In this document: one piece after another, positions 42,036-49,190 of the stretch
Numbering within the stretch: the stretch's first letter is position 1
Layout of the letters: the number at the start of each line of letters is the position of its first letter
Assembly: GCA_016715765.1 (NCBI GenBank)
Contig: JADJZJ010000027.1
Coordinates: 1 to 51,709 of the forward strand
Reading direction: 5' to 3'
Origin: Opitutaceae bacterium
Lineage (GTDB): Bacteria > Verrucomicrobiota > Verrucomicrobiia > Opitutales > Opitutaceae
Length of the DNA stretch: 51,709 nt
Made by a program: the position numbers and the translations under genes
The notes under the pieces: generated by a model
Database searches by the model: none
The model's input: the letters and a program-made list of their open reading frames with translations, nothing else
What the model was told of the DNA's origin: nothing

Positions 42036-44174
42036 TCACTCCATCAGAAATGAATGCAGGATCCGGTGCGGAAATTCGCCGTTGAAGTTCAGCTTTCTGG
42101 CGAGGGCAAAGTAGGCGTCCCTGTCCCCGGGCATTTGGACCCCGAATGCGGTCAGGAGAATTCTCTTGCGATTGATGTCCAGGGGAATCCCGCAGATCGC
42201 CTGCGCATCCGGTTTGTCCGTGTCCAGCATCGCCGCGATCTGCCGGAAAGTCTGGTCCTCCTTCTTCATGGCTTCCCGCGCCAGTTGGAAATGCCGCGCC
42301 GCCGCCGCCGCATCTCCGGTCCGCTGGGCCAGCAGGAAAAGCAGCAACCGGCCGGTGGCATCCACCCCGGCCTCGCCCTGCGTGCCCGTGGTGAGGGACT
42401 GCTCGGCTTCCTCCAGTTTCCCGGCGGCATACGCCGCCCGGAATTGGTAATAGGGATATTCAAACCGGCTGATCAATTGCACGTATTCCGGCATTTCCCC
42501 CCAAAGGTAAGCCATGCCCGCGCCCAAAAATGCCTCCGCATCCGCCAGGCTCTTGGGGCCGGGCTTCGTGGCCCCGTACGCGGTCAGGTATGATTCCTTC
42601 ATCTTGAGTGCCGCCGACTTGTCGCGGGTGGCGAGATAGGTCGTGCGGATCTGCTCATCGGCCAGCATCAGGTCCAGGGGCTGTTCCTTCAGCTCCGTCT
42701 TCAATGCTTCCAAAGCTTCCTGCGGCCGGTCCAGCGCCACCAGCACCTGCCGGTGATAATGCCGGAGCGCGCTGGTCGATAGCCCGGCCTTGAACGCCGC
42801 CTCCAGGTGATCCAGCGCCTCGGCAAAACGGCCGGCGCTCATCGCATCAAAGGCCATGGCCCCATGCGCGTATTGGCAGGGTGGCGTGGCCGCCAGCGCC
42901 CGCTGCCACAGCCGGGCCTGCTCGGCGGGATCCAGGACCTGGCGGCCGAGGAGATAGATCAAGGCCCCGTTGTCCGGCTCCTTTTGCAGATAGGCCCGAT
43001 ATTCGCCGACGAGATCGTGGTCCGGAAAATTATTCTCCATCTGCTGCTGATAATAGCGGTGCCATTCCACGGACACCGGGCGGTCCGCGAGGTGCAGTTG
43101 ATAGAAGGCCCGCATGTCCTCCGGTTTCAGGAACCGGGCCGACTCCGTCAGGAAATCCTCGTCCGTCCGGTACTTCGCCAGGAGGGTCAGGTGCTCCCGC
43201 ACCGCCGGGTAGCCAATCTTGTCCTGCATCGCGCCCAAAATGGCGTTCAGATCGGGCGCCCGCATGTGCTCCAACTGGTGTTTGACCAGCCGGCTGACAC
43301 CGGAAGGCATGGAGATGCGCTCCGTGGCCCGTTCGAGCACGAAGTCCGGCTTCGGAATGAAATAGGCGTGCCGGTTCACAAGCAGCAGGTAGGCCGGCGC
43401 CTCGTCCTGCGGCGGCGTGGTGCCGTCACTGTAATACGGCACCTCCGCATCGAGCAGGACGGCCACGCGGTCGGGATTGATGATCACCATGTTCTCCGTG
43501 GACAGGTGATCGAAGAATGGCAGGGAGAAATTATAGGACTGCGCGCTGCCGACGATGGCCCCGCCGGGCGCGTCCTGCAGTTCGAAGGTCCCCTCGGGCA
43601 TTTCCAGGATCTTCGTCGCATAGGGCTGCAACGCGTGGGCCTCGCCGTTCAGCACCACGCTGTACGGCCGGTCCAGACCCGAGGCCAGCACGACCGTCAT
43701 GTTTTCCCGCTTCTGGAAGCAGTAGATCGAGATGCCGAGGATGATGAGCGCGGCGAGCGAGCCCACCAGGTAACTCGCCGCCTTCAGGTTGAAGCCCCTG
43801 GCCCGGGCCGGCGTCGCGGTGAGCACCGGCGGCGGGGAGGCAGCAGTCTTGCCCGCCGCCCCTTCCGGCAGGATCGCGCGCAGCACATCATCGGTCACAT
43901 CAACCCCGCCGCCCAGGCCGCGGTAAAGACACTCCACCGTGTAGATCGGTCCCCATGGGAAGCCCCACCAGCCAAACAACAGCGAGATGAGAAGGTACGG
44001 CCAGCCCGCGGCCACCGCACTGCCCCCGGCCTTGATCAGCCGCACTTCCGTCGGCTTCTTGAACGTCATCACGAGGATCGACACACAATAGGTGTAGATC
44101 ACCAGACGGCCGCCCCGATTGATTTCGTCCCGGATGTTCTCCGGGGACATGCCTTCCGTGCCATGGATTTTCAT
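42036..44174 (-). CDS. Membrane protein with TPR-like C-terminal domain, function unknown
   Basis: A 712-residue protein (ATG 44172-44174). The N-terminal 30 residues are soluble, then there are hydrophobic segments at about 24-40 (LVIYTYCVSILVMTF) and 53-75 (AAGWPYLLISLLFGWWGFPW). A Pro/Ala linker and a third TM follow at about 132-155 (YLVGSLAALIILGISIYCF). A beta-rich region then precedes about 400 residues of TPR-like helices (EQARLWQRALAATPPCQYAH, ALDHLEAAFKAGLSTSALRH). No catalytic motif is seen. It is divergent from a secreted protein of similar helical character (198-base gap), so they may be related in function. Confidence 0.8.
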   Translation of the reverse strand: MKIHGTEGMSPENIRDEINRGGRLVIYTYCVSILVMTFKKPTEVRLIKAGGSAVAAGWPYLLISLLFGWWGFPWGPIYTVECLYRGLGGGVDVTDDVLRAILPEGAAGKTAASPPPVLTATPARARGFNLKAASYLVGSLAALIILGISIYCFQKRENMTVVLASGLDRPYSVVLNGEAHALQPYATKILEMPEGTFELQDAPGGAIVGSAQSYNFSLPFFDHLSTENMVIINPDRVAVLLDAEVPYYSDGTTPPQDEAPAYLLLVNRHAYFIPKPDFVLERATERISMPSGVSRLVKHQLEHMRAPDLNAILGAMQDKIGYPAVREHLTLLAKYRTDEDFLTESARFLKPEDMRAFYQLHLADRPVSVEWHRYYQQQMENNFPDHDLVGEYRAYLQKEPDNGALIYLLGRQVLDPAEQARLWQRALAATPPCQYAHGAMAFDAMSAGRFAEALDHLEAAFKAGLSTSALRHYHRQVLVALDRPQEALEALKTELKEQPLDLMLADEQIRTTYLATRDKSAALKMKESYLTAYGATKPGPKSLADAEAFLGAGMAYLWGEMPEYVQLISRFEYPYYQFRAAYAAGKLEEAEQSLTTGTQGEAGVDATGRLLLFLLAQRTGDAAAAARHFQLAREAMKKEDQTFRQIAAMLDTDKPDAQAICGIPLDINRKRILLTAFGVQMPGDRDAYFALARKLNFNGEFPHRILHSFLME

Positions 44175-44372
44175 GAGGGAGAGGGGGTTGCTGGATAACC
44201 CTGCTTCTCAAGTTGAATCAGCGATGCCCCACGGTTGGCAAGGTCCCGGTTGGATGCGCCCATATCCGTGCAAGACATCCGGACCCGCAAACCTCTCCGA
44301 GGCTTCCGGCTTGCACGCAATCGTCGCTGTGTTCCAGATTCCCGCCAGGGTACGAAAAAATAATTCAAGGCC

Positions 44373-45461
44373 ATGCGCTTTATTCCTTCGCTCGTCGGGA
44401 GCCTTTTATTTGCGCTGGCTGGATTGTCCGCAATGGCGGCCGAGGCGGGTCAGACCAGCCAGATCGAACGGCTTAAACGGGAACTGGCAGCCGCTCCGCT
44501 GGCGGATAAGCCGCATCTCCTGCGTGGCTGGGCGGTTCAGGACGTCCTGCCCAAGCTCGGTGAAGTGGCCGCGTCGGTGGATCCGAAATTCGCCGGCGTC
44601 CAAGCCACGGGACGAAAGATCCGGCATCTGGACTATTCCGGTCCCATCGATGTGCGGCAGGAGCTGTTTGCGAGCGAAAACTACTGGCGGGGCGTAATGG
44701 AGATGGTGCAGGGCAACCCTTTGATCGCGGTTCTGCCGGTCTTTCTGCACATCGCCAACGGGGACTGGGATCAGGCAAACCGCCAGGCCCAGATTCTGAG
44801 GCCATACAACAATGCGGACAGCCTGGCCGGCGAGGAGCTTAACAACGCCATCGCCTGTCTTGAAATTTGCCGGGAAGCGGTGGCCACGGAGGTCAAGCGG
44901 GGCATCGCGTTGCATGATCGCGGACAATATGCCGAGGCGGTCCAGATTTATCAGGGCATTCTTGACGCGGGAATCCATTCCGCCTGGGCGCGTTACGAAC
45001 TGTTCTTCTCGAAAATCCAAGAGAACGACCAAGCCGTGTTCCGGGACCTCGCTTCGGGCAAAGACACGAGCTCGTGGGATCATGCGGCTATGGAAATCTA
45101 CGCTTTCGATCCCATGTACGGCACGCAATTCACCGGCCGCCGTGGCAAGGATATGGGCGCGCTTCAGGCGCGCCTGGAATTGCTAGCCCTGGCCGCCAAG
45201 CCGCCCAAGAAGATCGAGGAGCACCTGCAGAAATACGCCGACCTTGCGCTTAAGCTCGAAGCCTATCCGACCGCCGCCCAATTGTACTGGAACATGTTGG
45301 GACTTAAAAAAGTGAAGCTATCCGTGGACGAGCGCATCATGCGGTATCTCTATTGCCTGGAGAAGATGGGGGTCGGCGGTATTAAGCAGAATTTCAAGGG
45401 TTCCTTCGACGGGGAGTTTAAAAAACTGGACCAGGAGCTGGCGAAATACCGGTCGATGTGA
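44373..45461 (+). CDS. Exported helical-repeat (TPR-like) protein, function unknown
   Basis: A 362-residue protein with a signal peptide (MRFIPSLVGSLLFALAGLSA MAAEA). The mature chain is wholly helical, with TPR-like units such as GIALHDRGQYAEAVQIYQGI and YPTAAQLYWNMLG. It ends in a charged tail (DQELAKYRSM). No enzyme motif is seen. Its GC is slightly lower than that of its neighbours. It is divergent from the 712-residue membrane TPR protein, which it may assist in the periplasm. That is only inference from position. Confidence 0.75.
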   Translation: MRFIPSLVGSLLFALAGLSAMAAEAGQTSQIERLKRELAAAPLADKPHLLRGWAVQDVLPKLGEVAASVDPKFAGVQATGRKIRHLDYSGPIDVRQELFASENYWRGVMEMVQGNPLIAVLPVFLHIANGDWDQANRQAQILRPYNNADSLAGEELNNAIACLEICREAVATEVKRGIALHDRGQYAEAVQIYQGILDAGIHSAWARYELFFSKIQENDQAVFRDLASGKDTSSWDHAAMEIYAFDPMYGTQFTGRRGKDMGALQARLELLALAAKPPKKIEEHLQKYADLALKLEAYPTAAQLYWNMLGLKKVKLSVDERIMRYLYCLEKMGVGGIKQNFKGSFDGEFKKLDQELAKYRSM

Positions 45462-45604
45462 GGCCGGCTGAACGGTAAACCCCGCGCAGGGTCGCAACGC
45501 TTGCTGGCAAGACGGTTATGCCGGCAACAGCTGGCCGGTGAAAGCGGGCTTGTTTCCGGTGACGTCCTGGGGCCAGCGACCCGGCTACGATCTACTCTCC
45601 CGCC

Positions 45605-46216
45605 TCACTTCAATATCCGCCCTTCCGTCGTCAGCGCGATCCGGGTGCCCTTGCCCACCTTCACCCCGTCGCGCACCAGATCATCCCCGAGCATGCAGGA
45701 CTTGAGCCGGCCGTTTTCGTGCAGCTCGATCGAACCGCGGATCAGGCCGGTGGCGCAGGGCACGCCATCAATGACCGTCGGATTCACCGGAAAGAACTGC
45801 CGGAGCGCGCCGTCCGGATAAAACGAGGTTTGCACGCCCTTGGGCCCGCCGGAGCCGCGGCACAGGTGGCCCTGCACCAGGGTGTCCTGCGGAAATGCGC
45901 ATATCGTGACGACACCATCCCGGTCCTGAAACACCCAGGTACCTGCGGGAATTGTGAACCGGGCCATCGCAATCTCCCTGGTGGCGGCGAACACCGCCGG
46001 CACGCCGTTGGGATGGAGGTGCAACCAGCCCTGGGCACAGGGACGACCCTGCACCACGGTGTCGGCCGGAATCTGTCCGATCAGGCGTCCGTCGGACACG
46101 GTCCTGACCTTGCTGAAGGTGACACCCTGGAGCGTCACGTCATGCTGCCACTCGGAGCAGCCCGCGGCGAACAGCAGTCCGGCCGCGATGAGCACGGGCA
46201 TCGGGCAATGTTTCAT
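45605..46216 (-). CDS. Lipoprotein with repeated MORN-like strands
   Basis: A 203-residue lipoprotein with a lipobox AAGC (acylated Cys at residue 20 of MKHCPMPVLIAAGLLFAAGC). The mature protein has repeating units of the pattern (D)T-VQG--CA-G----HPNG or YPDG: TVVQGRPCAQGWLHLHPNGV, TLVQGHLCRGSGGPKGVQTS, and VIDGVPCATGLIRGSIELHE. This is like MORN/antitoxin-type beta repeats. Conserved Cys in each repeat suggests disulfides. Probably outer-membrane or periplasmic; function unknown. A hairpin repeat lies directly upstream of the start (46228-46255). Confidence 0.82.
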   Translation of the reverse strand: MKHCPMPVLIAAGLLFAAGCSEWQHDVTLQGVTFSKVRTVSDGRLIGQIPADTVVQGRPCAQGWLHLHPNGVPAVFAATREIAMARFTIPAGTWVFQDRDGVVTICAFPQDTLVQGHLCRGSGGPKGVQTSFYPDGALRQFFPVNPTVIDGVPCATGLIRGSIELHENGRLKSCMLGDDLVRDGVKVGKGTRIALTTEGRILK

Positions 46217-46227
46217 GGTGGTTCGCA

Positions 46228-46255
46228 GGTGGGAGTGAGCTTGCTCGCTCCCACC
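46228..46255. repeat. REP-like hairpin of GTGGGAGTGAGC type
   Basis: GGTGGGAGTGAGC pairs with GCTCGCTCCCACC with one mismatch and a two-base loop. Similar in style to the hairpin at 35589. It lies 12 bases upstream of the minus-strand lipoprotein start, so it may be part of its leader. Confidence 0.5.
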
Positions 46256-46352
46256 CTCGGCTCCGCATCATGGCCCTTTCACCATCGTGCTACAACAACA
46301 CTCCGCGTCAGCGCATGACCATTGCGGCCATGGCGTCGGCGGGGTCGGCAGG

Positions 46353-47054
46353 TCAAAGACGCAGCGCCTTGGGGTCGGGCCGGATGTGAGCAATGCTGCA
46401 CGAACGCAGCCAGGAAGACATCGTGCGGATGAGCACGGGATCACCCGTGAGCTGGAGGCGGCCGTCCTTGCGGGCGGCGCGGATCTCCGTGTCGCCGGCC
46501 CAGATCTCGGTGAGGGTGCGGACATCGGTCCGGACCTGGAGGTCGGGCGCGCCGCCGGGATTGTGCACGCAGAGTTCACGTTCCTTGGGTCCGTTGATGA
46601 CAATCCACCAGTGGGCGAATTTCGGCAGCCCGGCGAAAACGAAGGCCAGGACCGTCCGGCCCGGCGGCAGGTGCCGGGTGTCGATCATCCGCGTGTAGTC
46701 GTACATCAGCAGGTGCACATCGAGCTCGTCGTCGCGCATCTGGCCGCGAGCCCATTTCATGCCCCAGCGCGCGAGGCCGTTGACGATGGGGCGCAGCTCG
46801 CGCCCGGCGGGGGCAAGTTCGTATTCCGGGTGCGGCTGACCCGGGGGCGTCGTGCGGATGACCAGGCCGTAGTCCACGAGCTGGTTGAGTCGCTTGGTCA
46901 GCAGCGACGGGGAAAGGCGGCAGAGCGCGCGCTGGAAGTCGCGGTAACGCCGGGTGCCCAGCTGGAGCTCGTGGATGATGAGGATGGTCCAGCGTTCGCC
47001 GAGAACCTCGGCCGCCTTGGCGAGGGGGCAGAACTGATGGTAGCGGAAATTCAT
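46353..47054 (-). CDS. HxlR-type transcriptional regulator with C-terminal SCP2-like domain
   Basis: A 233-residue protein; ATG at 47052-47054 (MNFRYHQFCPLAKAAEVLGE). Residues 8-95 form the HxlR winged helix: CPLAKAAEVLGERWTILIIH, then RYRDFQRALCRLSPSLLTKR, and LVDYGLVIRTTPPG. Residues 115-230 resemble an SCP2/sterol-carrier-like domain (TVLAFVFAGLPKFAHWWIVI, DPVLIRTMSSWLR), which may sense a lipid-like ligand. The frame is open far upstream (to 48134), but that part lies antisense to the methyltransferase and is discarded. It is divergent from that methyltransferase, its probable target. Confidence 0.9.
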   Translation of the reverse strand: MNFRYHQFCPLAKAAEVLGERWTILIIHELQLGTRRYRDFQRALCRLSPSLLTKRLNQLVDYGLVIRTTPPGQPHPEYELAPAGRELRPIVNGLARWGMKWARGQMRDDELDVHLLMYDYTRMIDTRHLPPGRTVLAFVFAGLPKFAHWWIVINGPKERELCVHNPGGAPDLQVRTDVRTLTEIWAGDTEIRAARKDGRLQLTGDPVLIRTMSSWLRSCSIAHIRPDPKALRL

Positions 47055-47147
47055 TTCCGGGGGTGTGGTGTGGGAGGGGATGCGGGGGTTACTACATTTT
47101 GTGTCGTGGATGGCAATCCGTGAGGCGGATAGAGTGGAGGTCCACAC
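47055..47147. promoter_or_regulatory. Divergent promoter region of HxlR and methyltransferase genes
   Basis: 93 bases with an AT-richer core TTACTACATTTTGTGTCGTG (47090-47109), the likely promoter and HxlR operator area. Downstream on the plus strand GGAGG (47137-47141) stands at Shine-Dalgarno distance from the methyltransferase ATG, one of only two good examples in this window. Confidence 0.45.
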
Positions 47148-47990
47148 ATGAAAACCACCACACCCAACCCCACCCCCATCAACCCCAACCAGGCCCTCTG
47201 GGAAAAAGGCGACTTCACCCGCATTGCCGACACCATGCGCGGCAGCGGTGCTGCCCTCGTCGCCCGGCTCGGCGTCGGACCCGGCCACCGGGTACTCGAC
47301 CTCGGCTGCGGCGACGGCACGACCGCCCTCCCCGCGGCGCAACGCGGCGCCGACGTCCTCGGCGTGGATATCGCGCGCAACCTCGTCGCCGCCGGCAACC
47401 GCCGCGCCCGGGAGCACGGCCTCGACTGCCTGAAGTTCGAGGAAGGCGATGCCTCCAACCTGCACGCGCTGGCAGACCGGGCGTTCGACCTCGTCGTCAC
47501 CATCTTCGGCGCCATGTTCGCCCCCAGGCCGCAGGAGGTGGCGAACGAGCTCGTGCGCGTCACCCGGCCCGGCGGCCGGATCGTCATGGGCAACTGGATC
47601 CCCGGCGACCCGACGCTGGTGGCGCAGATCCTGAAAATCAGTTCCGCCTACACTCCGCCCCCGCCCGAGGGATTCGTCAGTCCGATGCTTTGGGGCGTGG
47701 AGGAGCACGTGGTCGGGCGCTTCACCCGTGCGGGCATCGCGGCTGAACACGTCTCCTGCGAGCGCGACTCCTTCACGTTTGAATTTCCGGGCACTCCCGC
47801 CGGATTTGTGACCGAGTTCCGGCACTACTACGGACCCACGATGAATGCCTTCGCCGCCGCGGAAAAATCCGGACGCGCCGACGATTTGCAGCGTGAGCTG
47901 GAGGCGCTCTTCACCCACCAGAACCGGAGCAAGAATCCCGCCGTCACGTCCATCACCGCCACCTTCCTGCGCGTGACCGTCGACGTATGA
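47148..47990 (+). CDS. Class I SAM-dependent methyltransferase
   Basis: A 280-residue Rossmann methyltransferase. Motif I VLDLGCGDGTTALPAAQRGA is at about residue 47, the acidic end of strand 2 is in VLGVDIARN, motif II/III is in EEGDASNLHALADRAFDLVV, and post-motif LVRVTRPGGRIVMGNWIPGD follows. It is of the UbiE-like/Methyltransf_11 class. The substrate is unknown. The HxlR regulator is divergent, a frequent pairing for stress- or ligand-responsive enzymes. Translation starts at ATG 47148 after a good GGAGG. Confidence 0.93.
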   Translation: MKTTTPNPTPINPNQALWEKGDFTRIADTMRGSGAALVARLGVGPGHRVLDLGCGDGTTALPAAQRGADVLGVDIARNLVAAGNRRAREHGLDCLKFEEGDASNLHALADRAFDLVVTIFGAMFAPRPQEVANELVRVTRPGGRIVMGNWIPGDPTLVAQILKISSAYTPPPPEGFVSPMLWGVEEHVVGRFTRAGIAAEHVSCERDSFTFEFPGTPAGFVTEFRHYYGPTMNAFAAAEKSGRADDLQRELEALFTHQNRSKNPAVTSITATFLRVTVDV

Positions 47991-48071
47991 CGGCGCAGTG
48001 AAGCACCGGGGGTGAGAATCGCCAGATAGCCAACCAGAGCCAACGGCACACGCCATAAGAGCATGCAAAGG

Positions 48072-48222
48072 TAGGGCGAACCGTCCCCGGTGAGCCGCGA
48101 ACAATTCGAACCGCACGCCGATCCGCGGGCTCATACTGACCTGTTCAAACTGTAGGGCGGGGTCTCCGAACCCCGCCTTTGATTGACGTTCGAATTCGTG
48201 GCGGGTTCAGACCTGCCCTCTA
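48072..48222. repeat. Cluster of REP units
   Basis: 48072-48101 is a GTAGGGCGAACCGTCCCCGG-type unit. 48151-48178 is a perfect 28-bp unit identical to 1563-1590. 48200-48222 (GGCGGGTTCAGACCTGCCC) is a degenerate inverted unit. Together they fill much of 47991-48349. A further small hairpin, GCAGGC...GCCTGC, lies at 48272-48292. No gene was found there. Confidence 0.7.
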
Positions 48223-48317
48223 TAGTCCCGGCGAAGGAGAAGCCCCGCCCGCCATCACGCATCCAAAAAATCAGCAGGCAGTCTTTAGCCTGCCTATCAA
48301 ATTACGAACGTCATGCT

Positions 48318-48351
48318 ATAGCTTGCCTTTTCGCCACATTAAGCAAGCTAT
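48318..48351. promoter_or_regulatory. Inverted-repeat operator at the start of the MmpA-like gene
   Basis: ATAGCTTGC (48318-48326) and GCAAGCTAT (48343-48351) form a perfect 9-bp dyad with a 16-base spacer. The right arm overlaps the first ATG (48350). The centre-to-centre distance of 25 bases suits two turns of DNA. An XRE-type protein encoded here probably binds it to repress its own gene. Confidence 0.6.
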
Positions 48352-48763
48352 GACTTGCATGAAGTCCAAGAACCAAGTTCCCCTGCCCTCCCAACAGGAC
48401 CTTGAAACCCTGAAACAGGCCCAAGCCATCGCCGTGAAGCCGCCCCAAGGCTGGCTGCGCGCGATGCGGACGGCTCTCGGCCTGAGTCAGAAGCACGTGG
48501 CCGATCAGATCACCATGACCCGCCAGGCCTATGCCGATCTCGAGTCGGCGGAGGTACGTGGTGCCATCAGCCTGAAGTCCCTGCATCGTGCCGCCGGCGC
48601 AATGGACTGCGACCTCGTCTACTTCGTCGTGCCCCGTTCCCCTGCCGCCATCAAAGCCGTGCCCCAGTCACCAACCCCGGCCTCCCCGCCTCCTCCAGTC
48701 AGCGCGCCCACCACCGCATTCGAGGACAAAACAACGGGCGATCTCCAGATCGAGCTCAAGTAA
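48350..48763 (+). CDS. Mobile mystery protein A-like XRE regulator
   Basis: A 137-residue protein (ATG 48350, or ATG 48359 for MKSKNQ). Residues 30-85 form an XRE helix-turn-helix: PPQGWLRAMRTALGLSQKHV, then MTRQAYADLESAEVRGAISL, and LHRAAGAMDCDLVYFVVP. This arrangement is that of mobile mystery protein A (often paired with a Fic-domain partner B). No partner B follows here; the C-terminus instead has a Pro-rich tail. It is preceded by a dyad operator and followed by REP units. Probably horizontally acquired, and an orphan of a two-gene module. Confidence 0.8.
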   Translation: MTCMKSKNQVPLPSQQDLETLKQAQAIAVKPPQGWLRAMRTALGLSQKHVADQITMTRQAYADLESAEVRGAISLKSLHRAAGAMDCDLVYFVVPRSPAAIKAVPQSPTPASPPPPVSAPTTAFEDKTTGDLQIELK

Positions 48764-48794
48764 TACGAACGTCCCTATGCATTCGGATTGCCGG

Positions 48795-48894
48795 TGTAGG
48801 GCGGGGTCTCCGAACCCCGCCTCCGTCGTTGCAGCCGGGGTCGCTGACCCCGGTGCTCGTCGCCTACCCCGGACCGAGGTCACCGACCGGCTAC
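48795..48894. repeat. REP units of two classes in one cluster
   Basis: 48795-48822 is identical to the 28-bp unit at 1563. Directly after it, 48836-48854 (CCGGGGTCGCTGACCCCGG) is the unit type found inside recD2 and the TIR-TPR gene. The right end, CCGGCTAC at 48887-48894, is a GTAG head read on the minus strand. This composite links the in-gene palindromes to the GTAG-headed class. Confidence 0.7.
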
Positions 48895-48902
48895 AACACA
48901 AT

Positions 48903-49142
48903 TCATTCCGCACCAGCGCCCCGAGGCCTGAGCACGGCCAGCCTGCGCAGCAACCGCGCCGAATTCTTCCGACTCAACTCATGCTCCCAGATCCGCATCA
49001 CCTTCCAGCCCTTGGCGCGCAGCAGCCGGTTCACCTCTTTATCGCGAGCCTTGTTGCGAGTGATCTTTGCCCTCTCGAAGTCTGTGTTAGTCTTGTCCTT
49101 GGTTTCTTTCACGGGAAATGGCACGGAACCGACGTCAGTCAA
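48903..49142 (-). pseudogene. Truncated Vsr-like very-short-patch repair endonuclease
   Basis: 79 residues are open, but only the C-terminal half of a Vsr-type nuclease is present: KDKTNTDFERAKITRNKARD, then KEVNRLLRAKGWKVMRIWEH EL, matching the helix-strand ending of Vsr (usual NRxLRxxGWxVLRIWEHEL). The N-terminal catalytic part, with its Asp and zinc-binding FWHGC, is not found upstream (49143-49190 contains no match). It is therefore a remnant of a mismatch-repair gene that normally accompanies a cytosine methyltransferase. None is in the window. The DUF2075 gene is divergent from it 48 bases away. Confidence 0.72.
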
Positions 49143-49190
49143 TTAGCGCGCAGCTTGCTTTAGGACTGTTCACTCGGCAGTAAATTTTGA

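Noticed and set aside
47055..48134. Long N-terminal extension of the HxlR regulator
   Set aside because: The extension is antisense to a well-supported methyltransferase and contains REP-derived peptide (AHRGRFALP); the HxlR domain begins right at ATG 47054.
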